Counted from the stretch's first letter, positions 51,190-63,451 are shown. The stretch: 64,000 nucleotides of DNA from Opisthorchis felineus (GCA_004794785.1 SJOL01006655.1:28964-92963), one strand, 5' to 3'. Made by a program: numbers and translations. Notes: generated by a model not told the origin, from the sequence alone.

Positions 51190-52290
51190 GTTCGGCACCT
51201 TCGAAGGGAGCATGCTGACACCAGGCCCGAGGTGGGCAGTCGGGAGAGATAACTTAAAATTTTACGTCTTTGGGTGGCAAATAATGAGTCCGTGTATGCT
51301 TACAAATCTGCGGTTACCTCGTTTCATAAAACGCACCACAGATGCTTGCATAAAGTTGAGCGTCAGGGCCAGACTAGTTGGTCACTTATGACTTACCACT
51401 GGTGACTTGGAAGAACCTCTCGAACCGCACTGGAAAACAAGGCCAGCGGAGAGATGAACTCAGCTGTGAATACTGTAACCACGAGTCTCGTTTGGAATCC
51501 AACTACCGGTTGGGTAATTCTGTAAATCTGCTCAGCATACTTCGGTTCCAGCAGTGTTGTGAATATGCTGACAAAATAATTTAAGCTTAACGTAACTTAA
51601 GCTTAATAAAGCAAAACACGTCGACTGAACCTCAACCTATAGGGGGTGGCAGGCACACACCGCAAAACTGTGCAAAAGACAATCAGATGTATTAGTGATT
51701 TCCGCTGAAGTGTTTTTGTTTGTCTCGATTTTAGCTTGATTCAAAAACAGCGGGAGATACGCTGTTCAGTAGTGTTGTAGGTTTGACCGGATGGAGGATT
51801 TTGGTGGTTAAGTGAGATTTTGACACTTCTGGTTGCTATTTCTTTTGCAATGGCTGTCAGAAAAATTCAAGTTGATAAAAGTCAAATAGAATGCCAAAGA
51901 CGGAAAGTTGGTAAAAATCACAGGCACAGCATAAAGGCACTATTATTCAGTGACAGACTGATCGCTTTTTCAGTTACTGCTTGCAAGATCGGTCCGACAT
52001 CTCATGATTCATTAAAATCTAACACTTTTTTCTTTTACTGTCTACTTGGTGAACTGGGACGGATTTGAGCCATTAACCGGCTTCCCAAGATGCCTTTTGG
52101 ACAAACGTAAATTTAACCTGCTAACATTCTATCAAGCCATGTAAAGTCTGCAAGTTACAAGATGATCGCATTAGACCTTGTGCTTGTTGTCAACGTTTCA
52201 CCACCAGTTGAAGTGACCAGGTCTGAGTGTTTTCTGTGGCGGAGCGGGCCAGTGCGACGTATGGGTTGGCTTTCTCAAAGGTCAGTCGCC
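51190..52290. other. No recognisable gene beyond the exon C frame
   Basis: The open frame of exon C continues to 51,391 and another 68-codon frame follows, neither clearly coding. A small direct repeat of taagcttaa words occurs at ~51,582-51,605. Confidence 0.4.
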
Positions 52291-52319
52291 TAAGAATAGA
52301 CTGGAAACTTGTTAGTTAT

Positions 52320-53270
52320 ACTGTAGTTGTCAGATGTTTTAACCGAAACCTGAAGGCTTGAGTTGCGCGAGCACAAGAAAATATGGGTCCGGATGAGAGG
52401 AAAAGGAACACTGACGAGCTGGTCTAGGTCAGTCAAACACGTCACTTTACCGAAACAAAACAGTCTGCATAACGGCAGGACAAGGGACTTAGTTGACCTT
52501 GTTGGCCAAACATCGAGTGATTTGTTGTTGAGTGCTTTCCAGGAAATCATGGGCGGACGTTTGAAAATAGAGAAGACTAACTGCCACCGAGAAACGCAGA
52601 TAAATTTAGAGCGTTACTGAAAGATTCGGCAATGGTGGAACATGCACTGGACACGGGACACAAAATAGATTTAGAAAATGTTGAGGTTTTGAGTCGAGGA
52701 CTATGGCCTACGCCGCAGAAACTGATGGTCGATGCGGTAGAAATCGCCAAGCATCCCAGTGTCAACAGAATAGATGGGGTGGAACTGGCAAGCGTGCGGA
52801 GAACGGTTTTGGATCAGTCCAGCTGACACGTGTTGATGTGCGGTTATCCGAAGGAGGAGCAGTCATCATCTGAATTGCACTTAACCTCATTCACTTTCCC
52901 TCCCTTACCTAAATTGTTGTAGCACTCAAAAGCCCACGAAGACCAACGAAATCTACCAGTGGTACCGCGGTGAATCATCAGTTGAAACATCTTGAAGTGG
53001 AAGATTAAGGAACCACACCCGATCGTAACTAATTTGAGACTCCCCCAACCCATCAACGCAAGATTTTGGCAACTACACTAACCAACAAGAGCCATTAATT
53101 GACATTAAACACTGATCAAGTGCGCTAATATGAAGATTTCTTACTGGTCGGTTCTCCGTCTGCCTTAAAACCTGACCATGTTGATGACCTGCTCATTTGG
53201 CCCGACGAAGCTTGTGTGTCAAAAGCGAAACGTTGCCCAATTAAAAACTACCGATTGTTTACCAAACCTT
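52320..53270 (+). mobile_element. Penelope-like retroelement remnant, GIY-YIG end and 3' region
   Basis: From ~52,335 a plus-strand frame reads TET-stop-RLELREHKK, which fits the ETG-R-L..R..EHK core of GIY-YIG endonucleases with TGA in place of the usual glycine codon. It continues with IWVRMRGKGTLTSWSRSVKH to a stop at 52,620. The next frame (52,632-52,826) reads MVEHALDTGHKIDLENVEVL and later AEVAK-like AVEIAKHPSVNRIDG, matching the C-terminal EH..TGH and EA..I pattern of Penelope-like elements. Downstream, at ~53,208-53,236, comes a gaagcttgtg..aagcgaaacgttg segment, typical of their 3' ends. Stops and a frame shift show it is dead. The reverse transcriptase part is not seen, consistent with 5' truncation. 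Confidence 0.5.
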
Positions 53271-53279
53271 CTGAAACGA

Positions 53280-56040
53280 AGACTAACTTTTGTATTTTTT
53301 CGTTTATGGCGGCGGTTCTGGAAAAATAGCTGCTTTCCCAGTAGCCTGTAATCGAAACTTAAACGCGATTTTGACGTTCTACACTTACTGTCAGTTTCAC
53401 GGAAAGAAATTAAACTGGCCTTCTCCTCGAATGGTAACGAGACATCTGCAATCTAACTGCTAAGCTCAACGTACAGACCAAAAGTCACTTGATCGACTAC
53501 CAGTGGATGTGCATTATCTATCACTATTCCGGTATATTTCCAGTATCATCCCAGATTTGAACATTTCACTAATCTTACGCTGCCTTTTACGGTCAAGGCT
53601 AATGAAGGTCCCCAAGCTATTCAGGTCTGCACACTTTTAAAGTACCTACCTCACGTTAGACAAACACTCCGACAAGTTTCTGGCACAACTATTCAAGCAA
53701 CGTATGTTTTAGACAAGTTGAAACTCATTTCTCGTATGATTAACTGCTTTCTTCCTCATAAGCACACCTGAAGATGATAACAAAAAATGAACTCTAAAAC
53801 AAACACTAGGAATATTCCGTATCGCGCCCTTTACTTTCTGCTATCTAGTCCACAAAAGACTGTACCACATGGTAATGTGTGCTTCATCCATTTGATGCGT
53901 GATCACTCGTAAGACAGTGTGCACGCAAACTCATTCTTCGAGTTAGTGCTCACTAATCTCAGCCTGATTATTCTTTGCACGTGTGCTAAGAACGATCCCA
54001 TTATTGGTGTGAATTTAACGGTAGCCATCAAGTTCATCAAGTTCACTTATGTTACTTCTATAACACAACGATTGTTGACTCGATTATTAACCAACACTCT
54101 TACCCCTAAGACACGCGAAATGTTCCCCCAGAGTGGGCAAATTTTTCCTTTAGACGTGATTTACTTGTTTTGACTTCACTGCCACTTCTATGGAAATTTT
54201 TTTGCAGATTTCAGCATAAACGTAGATACCTCAAGAAATGGAAATGGTTATAGGATTCAGGACGTAGAATTTTGCTTTTAGATTCGTTCATATAGAAAAC
54301 CTTCCTAAAGTGGGTGCATATGTATGTATTTGGATCCCAAACTACAGGACGTTTACCTGTAGAAATTACGATCACCTTCCAAAAACAAATTCGCTCAGTG
54401 TGTCCTATTGTAGCTAGGGGAAACATGTGCTGAAAGATGGTATGTTATTTTGCCATACTTTGAAACAACTTTATGTTTTCTTTGTGATCGTCGTTGACAA
54501 ACGCTGGGATAAGACACAATCTGCGTTTCCACTAATACCCACCATTTCTCCCTCGAATGCACGCACTACAAACACTAATTCTCCACGTGCCTTTCTGGTA
54601 CACACTCATATCACAGAAAAGACCTTGAGTTTAGGGTTTCGTGGCAAAAAGACCGTGTCCGCCATCCTGTTATCAATATTATTATTCATTTTTTGTCATC
54701 GCAACACTGTTTCTTTGTGGAAGGTCAGTCGCGCAAGGACACTTCAACAGATCCCCCATAGATCAACCACCATTCAAGTTTCTCAGTAGGATCATTCGTT
54801 TACTGGGTCATCATCAGTATAATTGTTTGTGTAGATCTAGCAGACGAAACTAAAAATCCCTCAACAAGAAACATTGAACTTAGGAATACTTCCGAATTCC
54901 TAGTAGGTTCAGAGTACCCTCCCCATAGATCATTTCCATTCATGATCTTGTAGGTGAGTGGATACAGATATTCAGCGTGAAGATTGACCACCGGATAAGC
55001 ACCAGCCACTCATCAAGCCGATCGACTTCGTCTCAGGCGGACAGCCAAATCAAAGACTTTCCGCTGCACCAGAATATCATAGCCACACTCGCTTGTGCGT
55101 TTGTTTACACACCACGGCTAACGTTTGAGGTTTTGCCGCTGAGGTTTGCTTTGTGTGGACAGAAAATAACAGTATGAATGCCTCTGAGAGCGGTTAGCTG
55201 TCCTATTTTACAACGTTCCCTGACAAGTATGGAGGGTATATCAAGCGGACCGGATCCTCCAGGACAAAACGTACCTACACAAGTTATGTGTTGTCTAGCC
55301 AAGTTTTGCTCTATCCTTAAGCAGACAAACTGTGAAAGAAAGGTTTTATTCAGTTGCTTTGATATGAACGTATGTCCTTCACTGATCGGTTTGCCAGCTG
55401 TTCCCCAGCTGTTCCTGCCAATATTTTTATGACGACGCCTTCATCTGGTGATACGCACTGCAGTCACTTGGTCCTCAACAAGACCATGTGAATTAGAGAT
55501 TTGTCTCTGAAAATTAACTGTCTGTATGATAGACCCAGTGTAAGAAAAATGCTCAACTTTCGTCCACCTAGCTAAAACAGCGAGAAAATAATGGATCCAG
55601 CCACCGGACCGACCCCAATATGTCCTTCAGTTTTGTTCACTGAAAGAATTGCTTTTGCTTACTGAGTCACAGCTGGCAGACGATATCAAGGGGGTCAATC
55701 CGTGTAAAAGTTCCTGGCACCAATTGGTAGCTTTCCTTGGCACACTTCTTTTATTGGCCCCAACGGTTTGTTAACTGGTTGGTAAATTGCTTCCTTTTTC
55801 CCCTTTTGTCCACTACTTAACCGTGTATCTGAAGGAAGAAATCGAAACCATAAAATTATTCTGTTGTTTCAAGTCACTTTTATCAAAAACTTTAGTTATC
55901 TGTTTTCGGCTTAAAATTTTTCTCGCTTTTTGTTTGACACACCTTGAATCATTAGGACTGAATCATAGAAACTTCAGTTTAAGAGCAAACCCTCAGAGGG
56001 CTTTTAAACTAAGGTGCCTATTTGGTTTTCACCCATGATA
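53280..56040. other. No recognisable gene
   Basis: Contains a weak R2 repeat copy at ~53.9 kb and several chance-length frames. Nothing else is supported. Confidence 0.45.
53868..53965 (-). repeat. Dispersed repeat family R2, copy c (degraded)
   Basis: It shares gtgtgcttcatccatttgatgcgtgatc and the gtgcacgcaaactcattc words with copy b. On the minus strand the shared frame is broken by stops, unlike in copies a and b. Confidence 0.4.
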
Positions 56041-56045
56041 TGCAA

Positions 56046-56112
56046 CCAATGATGTTTCGGTTTTTGGTTGACCAATAGCAAAGTTTGGGGATGAAGCAAG
56101 CGATCTATAAAT
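56046..56112 (+). promoter_or_regulatory. CCAAT-CCAAT-TATA promoter of USP-C
   Basis: CCAAT boxes start at 56,046 and 56,072 and TATAAAT at 56,106, which is 58 bp before the ATG. Spacings (26 and 34 bp) and the TATA-to-ATG distance match USP-B almost exactly. Confidence 0.65.
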
Positions 56113-56163
56113 GTGTTTCTGCAGTCGCTAGTTTAGGTATAAGTAGTCGCGCGTATCAACAGC

Positions 56164-56676
56164 ATGGCGACGGATACCGTTCCCAACTCAACGGTTTCAA
56201 GCTTACGCAAGGTCCTCATCCCTATCAGCCCAACGTCACGAACGATCAATGCATTTGAATGGTATCTCAGTCATGCCAAACAAGATGGAGACTATCTCAT
56301 TTTTGTTCACACAGTTAAACCGAACAAACTTGCAAAGAATCTCAGTTTGCCTATGCTGATTGGCACAACTTTGAAGATTTCCGCCAGTTCAGTAGAAGAT
56401 GGCAAGCATGTTTGCCGTGAATTCATGTGCCTTGCTAAAAAGAATGACCTTCAGGCGCACTCATACATGTATGTGGACTCAGATTTGAATGCAGCGTTAC
56501 GCAAAGCCATCAAAGAACTAAAACCAGACGCTGTCCTGATAAATCGTCTCGAATTTGGCGCACTCAAGAACAGGACTGCCAATAACATAATCAACTACCA
56601 AAAGGCCACTTTCTCCTGCACCTGCAATGTGTGTTCTTCACAAAAGGAACGAATGACTCTTTTGCAGTGTAGGTGA
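56164..56676 (+). CDS. Universal stress protein (USP)-like, intronless, Cys-rich tail (USP-C)
   Basis: A single exon encodes 170 residues from the first ATG (agcATGG) to TGA. USP features are RKVLIPI (15-21), NAFEWYLSHAK helix, DYLIFVHTVKP strand, LSLPMLIGTTLKIS, the DGKHVCREFMCLAKKN helix, SYMYVD strand and PDAVLIN. As in USP-B, the VD.SE aspartate is replaced (PISPTS), the G-2x-G-9x-G(S/T) loop is absent, and the final strand carries cysteines (FSCTCNVC). It is very close to USP-B from the LSLPML segment to the acidic-basic KELKPD region. Loss of ATP-binding residues suggests a different mode of action from classical USPs. No polyadenylation hexamer was seen within ~400 bp downstream. Confidence 0.9.
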   Translation: MATDTVPNSTVSSLRKVLIPISPTSRTINAFEWYLSHAKQDGDYLIFVHTVKPNKLAKNLSLPMLIGTTLKISASSVEDGKHVCREFMCLAKKNDLQAHSYMYVDSDLNAALRKAIKELKPDAVLINRLEFGALKNRTANNIINYQKATFSCTCNVCSSQKERMTLLQCR

Positions 56677-58390
56677 AGACGAAATACTGTACAGCCCATC
56701 TGAAAGATTTGTACTCCGTTATCATTGCCCGCACTCTTGTATATTTAACACTTCCTCTGGCTTTCAAAAGCAGCATTTATATTTTAGTGGCTGTTTGCCC
56801 TATACATAAACATCTACCTCACCAGCAAGGAACTTTTATTGAACAGTTACGCGCTCGTTGCTGGGTCATAGAACGTGGCTCGCTTTGTTGTAAGGGAACC
56901 CGTTCGCATTGGGAACCTGAATATCAGAAAGTTTAGTTTTGTAAGGCTAGCAGAAAGGAACGCCAAAGAATGCCACTCTAGTTGTAAAACTGGGGAAGTT
57001 GTAAGTATTTTTATTGCAATATAGTCATTACAAGTCACTGTGAATTTAGCCAAATCCTGCTCCAATTTCTTCCCCTGCCAGGTGGTAAACGAACTTACAA
57101 ATTACGATTGCGACTAAATCTTTTCCCTTATATACTACTGATTGCAAAGTCTCACTAACTTAGTCTCATGTTTTTTTTCGATGAGGACTTCTTCATGCCG
57201 CTATAATTCCCAGCCCAATGGGAAGGCTTTCTCTTGCGGGATTTCTTCGTGGGCAAACCGTTTATGCATCAGGGCACACCATTGGATTGCAATTCATCTC
57301 GTTAGGCACGGATGACATTTAACTATGCGTCGAGGTGGCATGACCGTGAAACATGATCATCAATACTCACTGAACTAGATGCTTGCATCGTTATACTTCT
57401 TGAGTATAGGATGTAGTCGAACTTACAACAAACAGGGTATTCCTCAGCTAATTTGTTCGTTGCGGATGACTGGCAGCACCACCTCAAATATCATCATGTT
57501 AATGAAAACCCGGAAATCGCAGGAAGTTGAATTTGAGCTTAAAGAGCTAACAAGTCGTGTGATAAAATTGCGTCTGGTGATAGACGCTTTAAAATTCACA
57601 ACTGAAAGACTACCACACTGCTGTGCGCGATCACTTTCAGTTTGAATCAAAGTCAGAATTCCCGCGATGCACCCTGTGGTCCACCCTATTTCCTTGAAAA
57701 CCGGTGCTGCAAAGTATATTTTTACTTTTAGTGCAGTTTGGCTTACTTCAGTTCCTTAAAGTAAAAGACCAAAACAATTTTCATGCTTATTTCCATGCAA
57801 AATTGCGTAGCTGCTCTCAGTTAGCTTTATACACTTTGCAACGGTTGTTGGTTACCCTATGTTGTTTATAGCGTCTCTTTCCGTTGTTGGCGATATTGCG
57901 GACAAACAATTGCCTTGACAGTTCTTCTGGTTTACTGACTGGTTCGCCTGTCCACACATAGGCTTAAACACAGTGGGTTGTTGACCTAATTGCGAGGGCA
58001 TTGAAAGCAGTGCGCATCATTTTCCACGACTGCATACGAGTAGTTCACCACTGAAGTGAACATGGGAGTAGCTTGCACATCCCTACGTGGAGTTGAACAC
58101 ATACCTGAGGGCTTATTCGATCACGTTACAGGCCTTCTGTGTCCTTCCGATGTGGGACAGTGTTTACTTGAGACATATCCCAGTACATCCACTGTTTTTC
58201 AAACGATCCCTCCAAGCCAGGTTACTGTCGTGAGGTATCTCACCACTTAAGGTCATATCGCAGCTAGGTATGAAACTCACACAGTTTAAAGCAGCAAGCG
58301 GCCACTTACACCATTATGCAAATCACTGCATCTTGTTCAAAAATAATCTAACTGTCGCTTAAATGACTAGGCTGGAAGAGAACACACTGG

Positions 58391-58444
58391 TTATATATAT
58401 ATATATATATATNGAGAGAGAGAGAGAGAGAGAGAGGAGAGAGG
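58391..58444. repeat. Compound (AT)n-(GA)n microsatellite with an undetermined base
   Basis: About 20 bp of AT, one N at 58,413, then about 30 bp of GA with one slip. The N marks a base the assembly could not resolve, at the junction of the two simple repeats. Confidence 0.95.
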
Positions 58445-59954
58445 GCTTGTGGCTGCGATGAACAAACGGCAACAAAAAGTCCTGAAAATGCAATGTTCAA
58501 GTTGGCAGATGTTGAACTGTAGCATTCAAGTTGCATAGACCCAGTTCGGCAGGCAAGCTCAACTCATACCATTCTTTTGAAGATCGGCGCACTTAGTTTC
58601 CACTCTCCGCGGTTTGCGTGAATTTATGGTAATTTTGCACTGTCCGTTAGATTTCTTGCTAGGAAGACCACAAATGAAAAGGTTCCGATAGGTGGCGGTG
58701 TTAGTGGTAACCTATTACCATGGATTAGGAGCTTCAACTGAAACCTCAGGCTTCAAAACTTATAAGTGGAAGCTATTTGGCACGATAAGCTCGTAGAAGC
58801 CTTTCAGCGAACTGGAGAATTAGGATGAACATGTTAGAATTCCATTGGAAGTGTGCGAACCATTTACGTGCATCTACCAATGGTGAACTACCGATGTTCG
58901 ACGTTCCGGTGAACGGTGTAACTTGAATTGCTTCGGTCAGGAATTAATGGTGTTCTGTCGTGAGATGACTTCTCGATTGGCACAACAGATTGGAAGAATT
59001 CCAGTGTAGCTTTGCTGAAAGGTGCATAAAGTGAGCAAATTAAGTTACCCAAATGGTCACCAGCTGCGTTAGCTGTTTAAATAATTGAGACACACCCAGC
59101 ACGTTGACATCTGGGTGGGGTTAAGTAAACACAGCTCCGTTCATATAGAACTTTCGTCAGTCAAGAACTATATCTGAAACAAAGGTAATCGTAATAACCT
59201 AGAAGGAATTTAGCCCAGAGGGAGATCTTTACAGCACTGTATGTCATAATCCAATGTTATTCTGCATTAGGTTGACGGTTTGTAGCAAGTATTGAACAAA
59301 TTTACATTGTGTATTAAAAATGATAACGCTCTAGTGTATGCATTGGTTTTGAACCAGGTAATTAAATAAACAGGTTGGCAACAACAACAGATTCTCAATT
59401 TTGGGCCTATTAATAATATCATTCGCTGAAAATGAAAAGCATTTTACCATTTCACACCAATAAATCGCGACAATGATCATAGTAATGATTATAATCAATA
59501 TAATACTGATTATAGTGATTATAGTAACTCCCCAAGTGGAAAGTTAGCATTCAGCCTGCACTGAGGAACTCCCCTTTTTGGATGGATCGTCTTGGGTGAC
59601 ATGGAGCACCGTTCTCATTACCTCAAGAGGATGATCCCCTTTCGAGAGAGCATTCATCAAGAAAGCAACATTTGGTTGCTGTACCAGCAACCGGATTCTA
59701 GCACACCCATTAGCTGAGTTCAATTAGGTTCTATTGGCACCATACATCAGTACTATATATTGAGTTCTCACCAATCATTAATAGCGCAAGTAATTGTTTG
59801 CATTTTTCTGGGCGCATGTATGTAGGGAGCTTTTCCATAATTAAATCTAAAAACACCACAGACGTAGCAGCCGTTTGAGGTATGTGGGCAGATCATTTGG
59901 TAAGTTGGTGGAAAAAAACCCTGCAGTCGAATCACGATTATGTAGCGTGATGAT

Positions 59955-59976
59955 CACACACACACACACACACACA
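59955..59976. repeat. (CA)n microsatellite
   Basis: An uninterrupted CA run of about 22 bp. Confidence 0.95.
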
Positions 59977-61381
59977 TTCATACTCACACGACTGATCATG
60001 TCTGATGTGCATGCTACCCCATTCAGGGTTAATCAAGTATTCACATTCGGTTCAGCGCTAGCAAAGATAGAAAAATACATCGAGAGTGAGTTTGTTAGTC
60101 CTTCTAAAAGGCAAGTGATAAAGCAAAATGACGTTGAACACCTAATGAACTGTGGGTTCAGCAAGTGGTTGCATGCTGACAAAACGTATGAGATTCCATA
60201 GCTAATCGAAAAAAGTTTCTTCGGCGAGCATCAGTTGCCTAAATGGCTGTAATACTACTGCCATCAGAAGAGAACTTGATGCAACTCGGTCATCTCATCC
60301 TCGTTGTGTTGTTTTTTATGGAATAACCATTACAAAGTAAATGAATAAAAGTGAGCATATTCCTTGCTGTCCTTGCTGGTAACAGCACTCGTCTGTATCT
60401 CTAAAAAACCGGCTGCTGGATAAGCAAGGATGATGAAAGAAGTCAAAAAAATAAGCTGGAAGAATGAGATGAGACTGATTTACAGCACCTCTTATCGATA
60501 CAAACGTTCCATTGTCAGTGACAGTGTACCATATCAAAAAGTGCCATGAACGCTCAATACGAACCACGTTAGTTTTTAATCCGGTAGAACAAATTCCACT
60601 GAGTAGTGGGGTCTGGGGTTCTTGCATTTCGTGACTTCCACCGGCTACAATGCCTTCTTCCTACTTTATCTGGATTCTCGCATTCAAAGCTTGTCTGAAA
60701 TTTGGACAACATAACATTGATAGGGTAGAGATTCACTGTTCAATAATCATTCCGCCCTAAGCTTAATACAAATTTACAGTTGCATGTCAACCTGTTCTTC
60801 ATGTGGTCAGTTAACATGATGGATTCCGGTTGGCTGAGGAACTTATGTTTGATCGTCGACAGCTATGATGCAGCTTCGCCGGGGGGTTAAATCTCACACT
60901 CGTGAACTTGTCATTTTGCTTCGCTACTGCGCAATCACAGTCACTGAGTGACGTCAGAGTTGAGAAGATTTTTGTGTACATGGATGTCGTGGCCAAGCAA
61001 ATTTACCCCGGAACACAATGAAGTATCGCTTATTCAGTAAGGCATTATTATTAGTTGACTTGTAAAAATCGTGCGAAGCGGGTTATGAAAAAGCTGTCAG
61101 CAGAAACTCCTTCCCAAGGGAGAAGGTGGTAACAAAATACAAGCGGAACATTAATCCAAACAATTAATAGTGTGGGTAGGCTGCGTCATTACGGTACATG
61201 TCACTGTATCCGGTAGACAATTCTAGAGTTTCAGCTACTCAGAATAGAGCTGTTTTCCTTGTGTGTATAAGTAGTTCCGCATAGTTCCGCTAGTAAATCA
61301 CACTAAGGTCAAATTTTCCAAATTACTTTCCACTATCTAGTAGATGATGAGTGCTAAGTTTTTGCACTGAACGATCTCTTA

Positions 61382-61699
61382 ATGAGTTCAAATCATCGAA
61401 CCATCTTCCTTCTATCCTTTTCGTTATCAACTAACCTCAGGCCACCGGGCGGTACTGTGAATATATTCCCCAGGTTAGCCCACCCAAACTTCCCAAATGT
61501 TCTCTTTGAATCTGCCCAAACGAGCCACGTTAAAAATGTCAGTGAATTTCCTAATAACCCACCAGCTTGTTACAAAAGGCTGAAAAAGAATGCAAATAAT
61601 GCACTATGCCCATCAGTTGGCTTATTCACTGACACATTTGTCGAGTGCACCCGCCAAAGTAGCGGAAAGATAAAACGCGATTGTACAGAGTCAATTTAA
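61382..61699 (+). CDS. Weak 105-codon ATG frame, possible small protein
   Basis: It starts at a true ATG and has a short hydrophobic N-terminus (TIFLLSFSLS) and four cysteines in the second half (ACYKR, ALCPS, VECTR, RDCTE). The leader is weak for a signal peptide and no family is recognised. Frames of this length are expected by chance, so it is recorded only as a candidate. Confidence 0.15.
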   Translation: MSSNHRTIFLLSFSLSTNLRPPGGTVNIFPRLAHPNFPNVLFESAQTSHVKNVSEFPNNPPACYKRLKKNANNALCPSVGLFTDTFVECTRQSSGKIKRDCTESI

Positions 61700-62463
61700 C
61701 GGATAATTTTTGAATCGAACGCCTTATTCAACTGGCGTCTGCTACGGGCTGACTAGCTGACATTGTTTCAACCACTGGAAGTTTGTGCACAGTTTGAGAG
61801 TAGCACCGGCCATGTGAAAGCAAACTTGTCAAGCTGAATGGGAATTTTCTGTCGGCGCAAAACTGCCTGAATAAGCAGCCATTAGAAAAATACCCATACA
61901 TGGTTTGAGTCATTCCGTCCACCAAACATTTAGGTACGCGTCAGTTCAATATTCGGCAATCAGTAGTCCCTTTCCCCTGCGTTCTGTTGGTTCGTCGTGG
62001 ATGCAGATGGAAGTTCAAGGTAATGCATTTAAGGGCAACGCAGTTTACAGCATCTCAAATGTGAATCCTTCGGGCTATCTAACATCCTACTGTCCATGAG
62101 GGTGTTAAAAGGTCGTCCTGTGGGGATGATTAATACATTAACCCTATTTTCGTGACGTTGGTTCAGCATTTTTGCCTTAAAATGACATGGTTTCCCTGAA
62201 GTTTTAATCGACCGCAACATGCGAGTCTCAAATGCTGGTGGTTAGCTTGTTGTAATCATTTTGATCGGTACTGCCCTCGACCCATGAGTTAGAGTAAATT
62301 CGCCTCTTATGATCCATTTTGTCGTTTATTTTTTAAGAGCAGGTTCACAGACATAAAAAGTAAATGCGAGCGATGAATGTGAAAGGGTTGCAGGAGAATA
62401 TTAGTTAAAAGAGAGAAACTATAACTATAGGATGAATCACTTCACGTAATTAATCAATTTTAG

Positions 62464-62673
62464 TGCAGAAATCACGGGGGGATACATTTCGGAGAAAATT
62501 TAATGTGCAGTCTTCGTATGATTTACAAACTACTTACAGTGCAACAGTAGGTCAAATCACATCACTAAACCGTGAACACAATCAGATCTTCAGACCCCTT
62601 CAGGGTGGTGCCAATTCCGGTGCGTCCAGCGGGCACTGCTGGAGCAGTGATAACACGTCCGATGAGATTGCTG
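62464..62673 (+). CDS. Candidate internal exon of unknown gene (210 nt)
   Basis: The acceptor attaatcaattttag ends at 62,463 and the donor GCTG|GTAAGC begins at 62,674. The exon is 210 nt, phase 1 at both ends. The product is rich in Ser, Thr, Asn and Gly (for example LQGGANSGASSGHCWSSD), fitting a flexible segment. The next candidate exon at 63,055 fits its phase. No domain is recognised. Confidence 0.25.
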
Positions 62674-63054
62674 GTAAGCTCTAATAACAGCAAAAATCTA
62701 GGTCAGTGATTCCATCCTTTTGTGTGGACTCACCAGAATAAGCGAACCAGGACAGGAGGAGGATTGTTCAAACGAGAGTGATGTGAAAATAAGTTCTGTA
62801 AGACCTGCAACCGCCTGCAACAAATCTTTTTAATAATTTGCTGGCCCATTTGAAGAGAAGAGTCGAAAAGGCTTGTCGGGCTGATGCTTCCAAAATACTT
62901 CATCTGTATTCCATCAAGTTTAGCTTTTCTGATAACGTTCAATTATATGCAGCTGCAGAAAGCTGGCTCCCCGATGTGGTGGTCGGGCTTTAGTTCTGCA
63001 TTGATAATGCAGACTAGATTGTTTGGCACTTGGTTTAAGATCAAGCCAGCAAAG

Positions 63055-63335
63055 GAAGGCCATTCGTTAACAGTGCCAAAAATGCGGGGCTCCCGTACCG
63101 CGAAAAATCGTATTATCAGATGGTGCGGAGGTACAGTAGCACTAAAATTTGTGGAGTTTTCAAAACTGCTAAGTGGTTCCCAAAAAGAGACCAGCAGATG
63201 CATATTTACGGAAGCACCGGTACGCGCTCCTGCGAGAACAGACGGAACAGAAGTAGTCGGTCGAACACCACACATTTCGACTACTCACTGGTTTACCGTG
63301 ACCGTTGGCAACGCAGTCAGTACGATTATCTATAA
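63055..63335 (+). CDS. Candidate terminal exon of the same unknown gene
   Basis: A gccagcaaag acceptor (weak pyrimidine tract) ends at 63,054. The phase-1 frame then reads RPFVNSAKNAGLPYREKSYY and on to a TAA at 63,333-63,335, with a basic, Ser/Arg-rich C-terminus. Two other frames (one per strand) are also open across much of this stretch, so the frame choice is uncertain. Confidence 0.2.
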
Positions 63336-63451
63336 AAAATGAGGGTCCGGTGCTGTCAAAACGTACATGTTGTGGTCAAGAACGACAAGAGTTCGACTTC
63401 CGTGCACTATTTCCCATGCCCTAATGCAAGGTCTGGTAAGTCTAACGAGAC

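Larger units (their letters stand above)
56690..62460. other. No recognisable gene
   Basis: Contains two microsatellites and chance-length frames. Frames at 59,998-60,201 and 61,382-61,699 start with ATG but have no recognisable domain or firm splice context. Confidence 0.4.
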
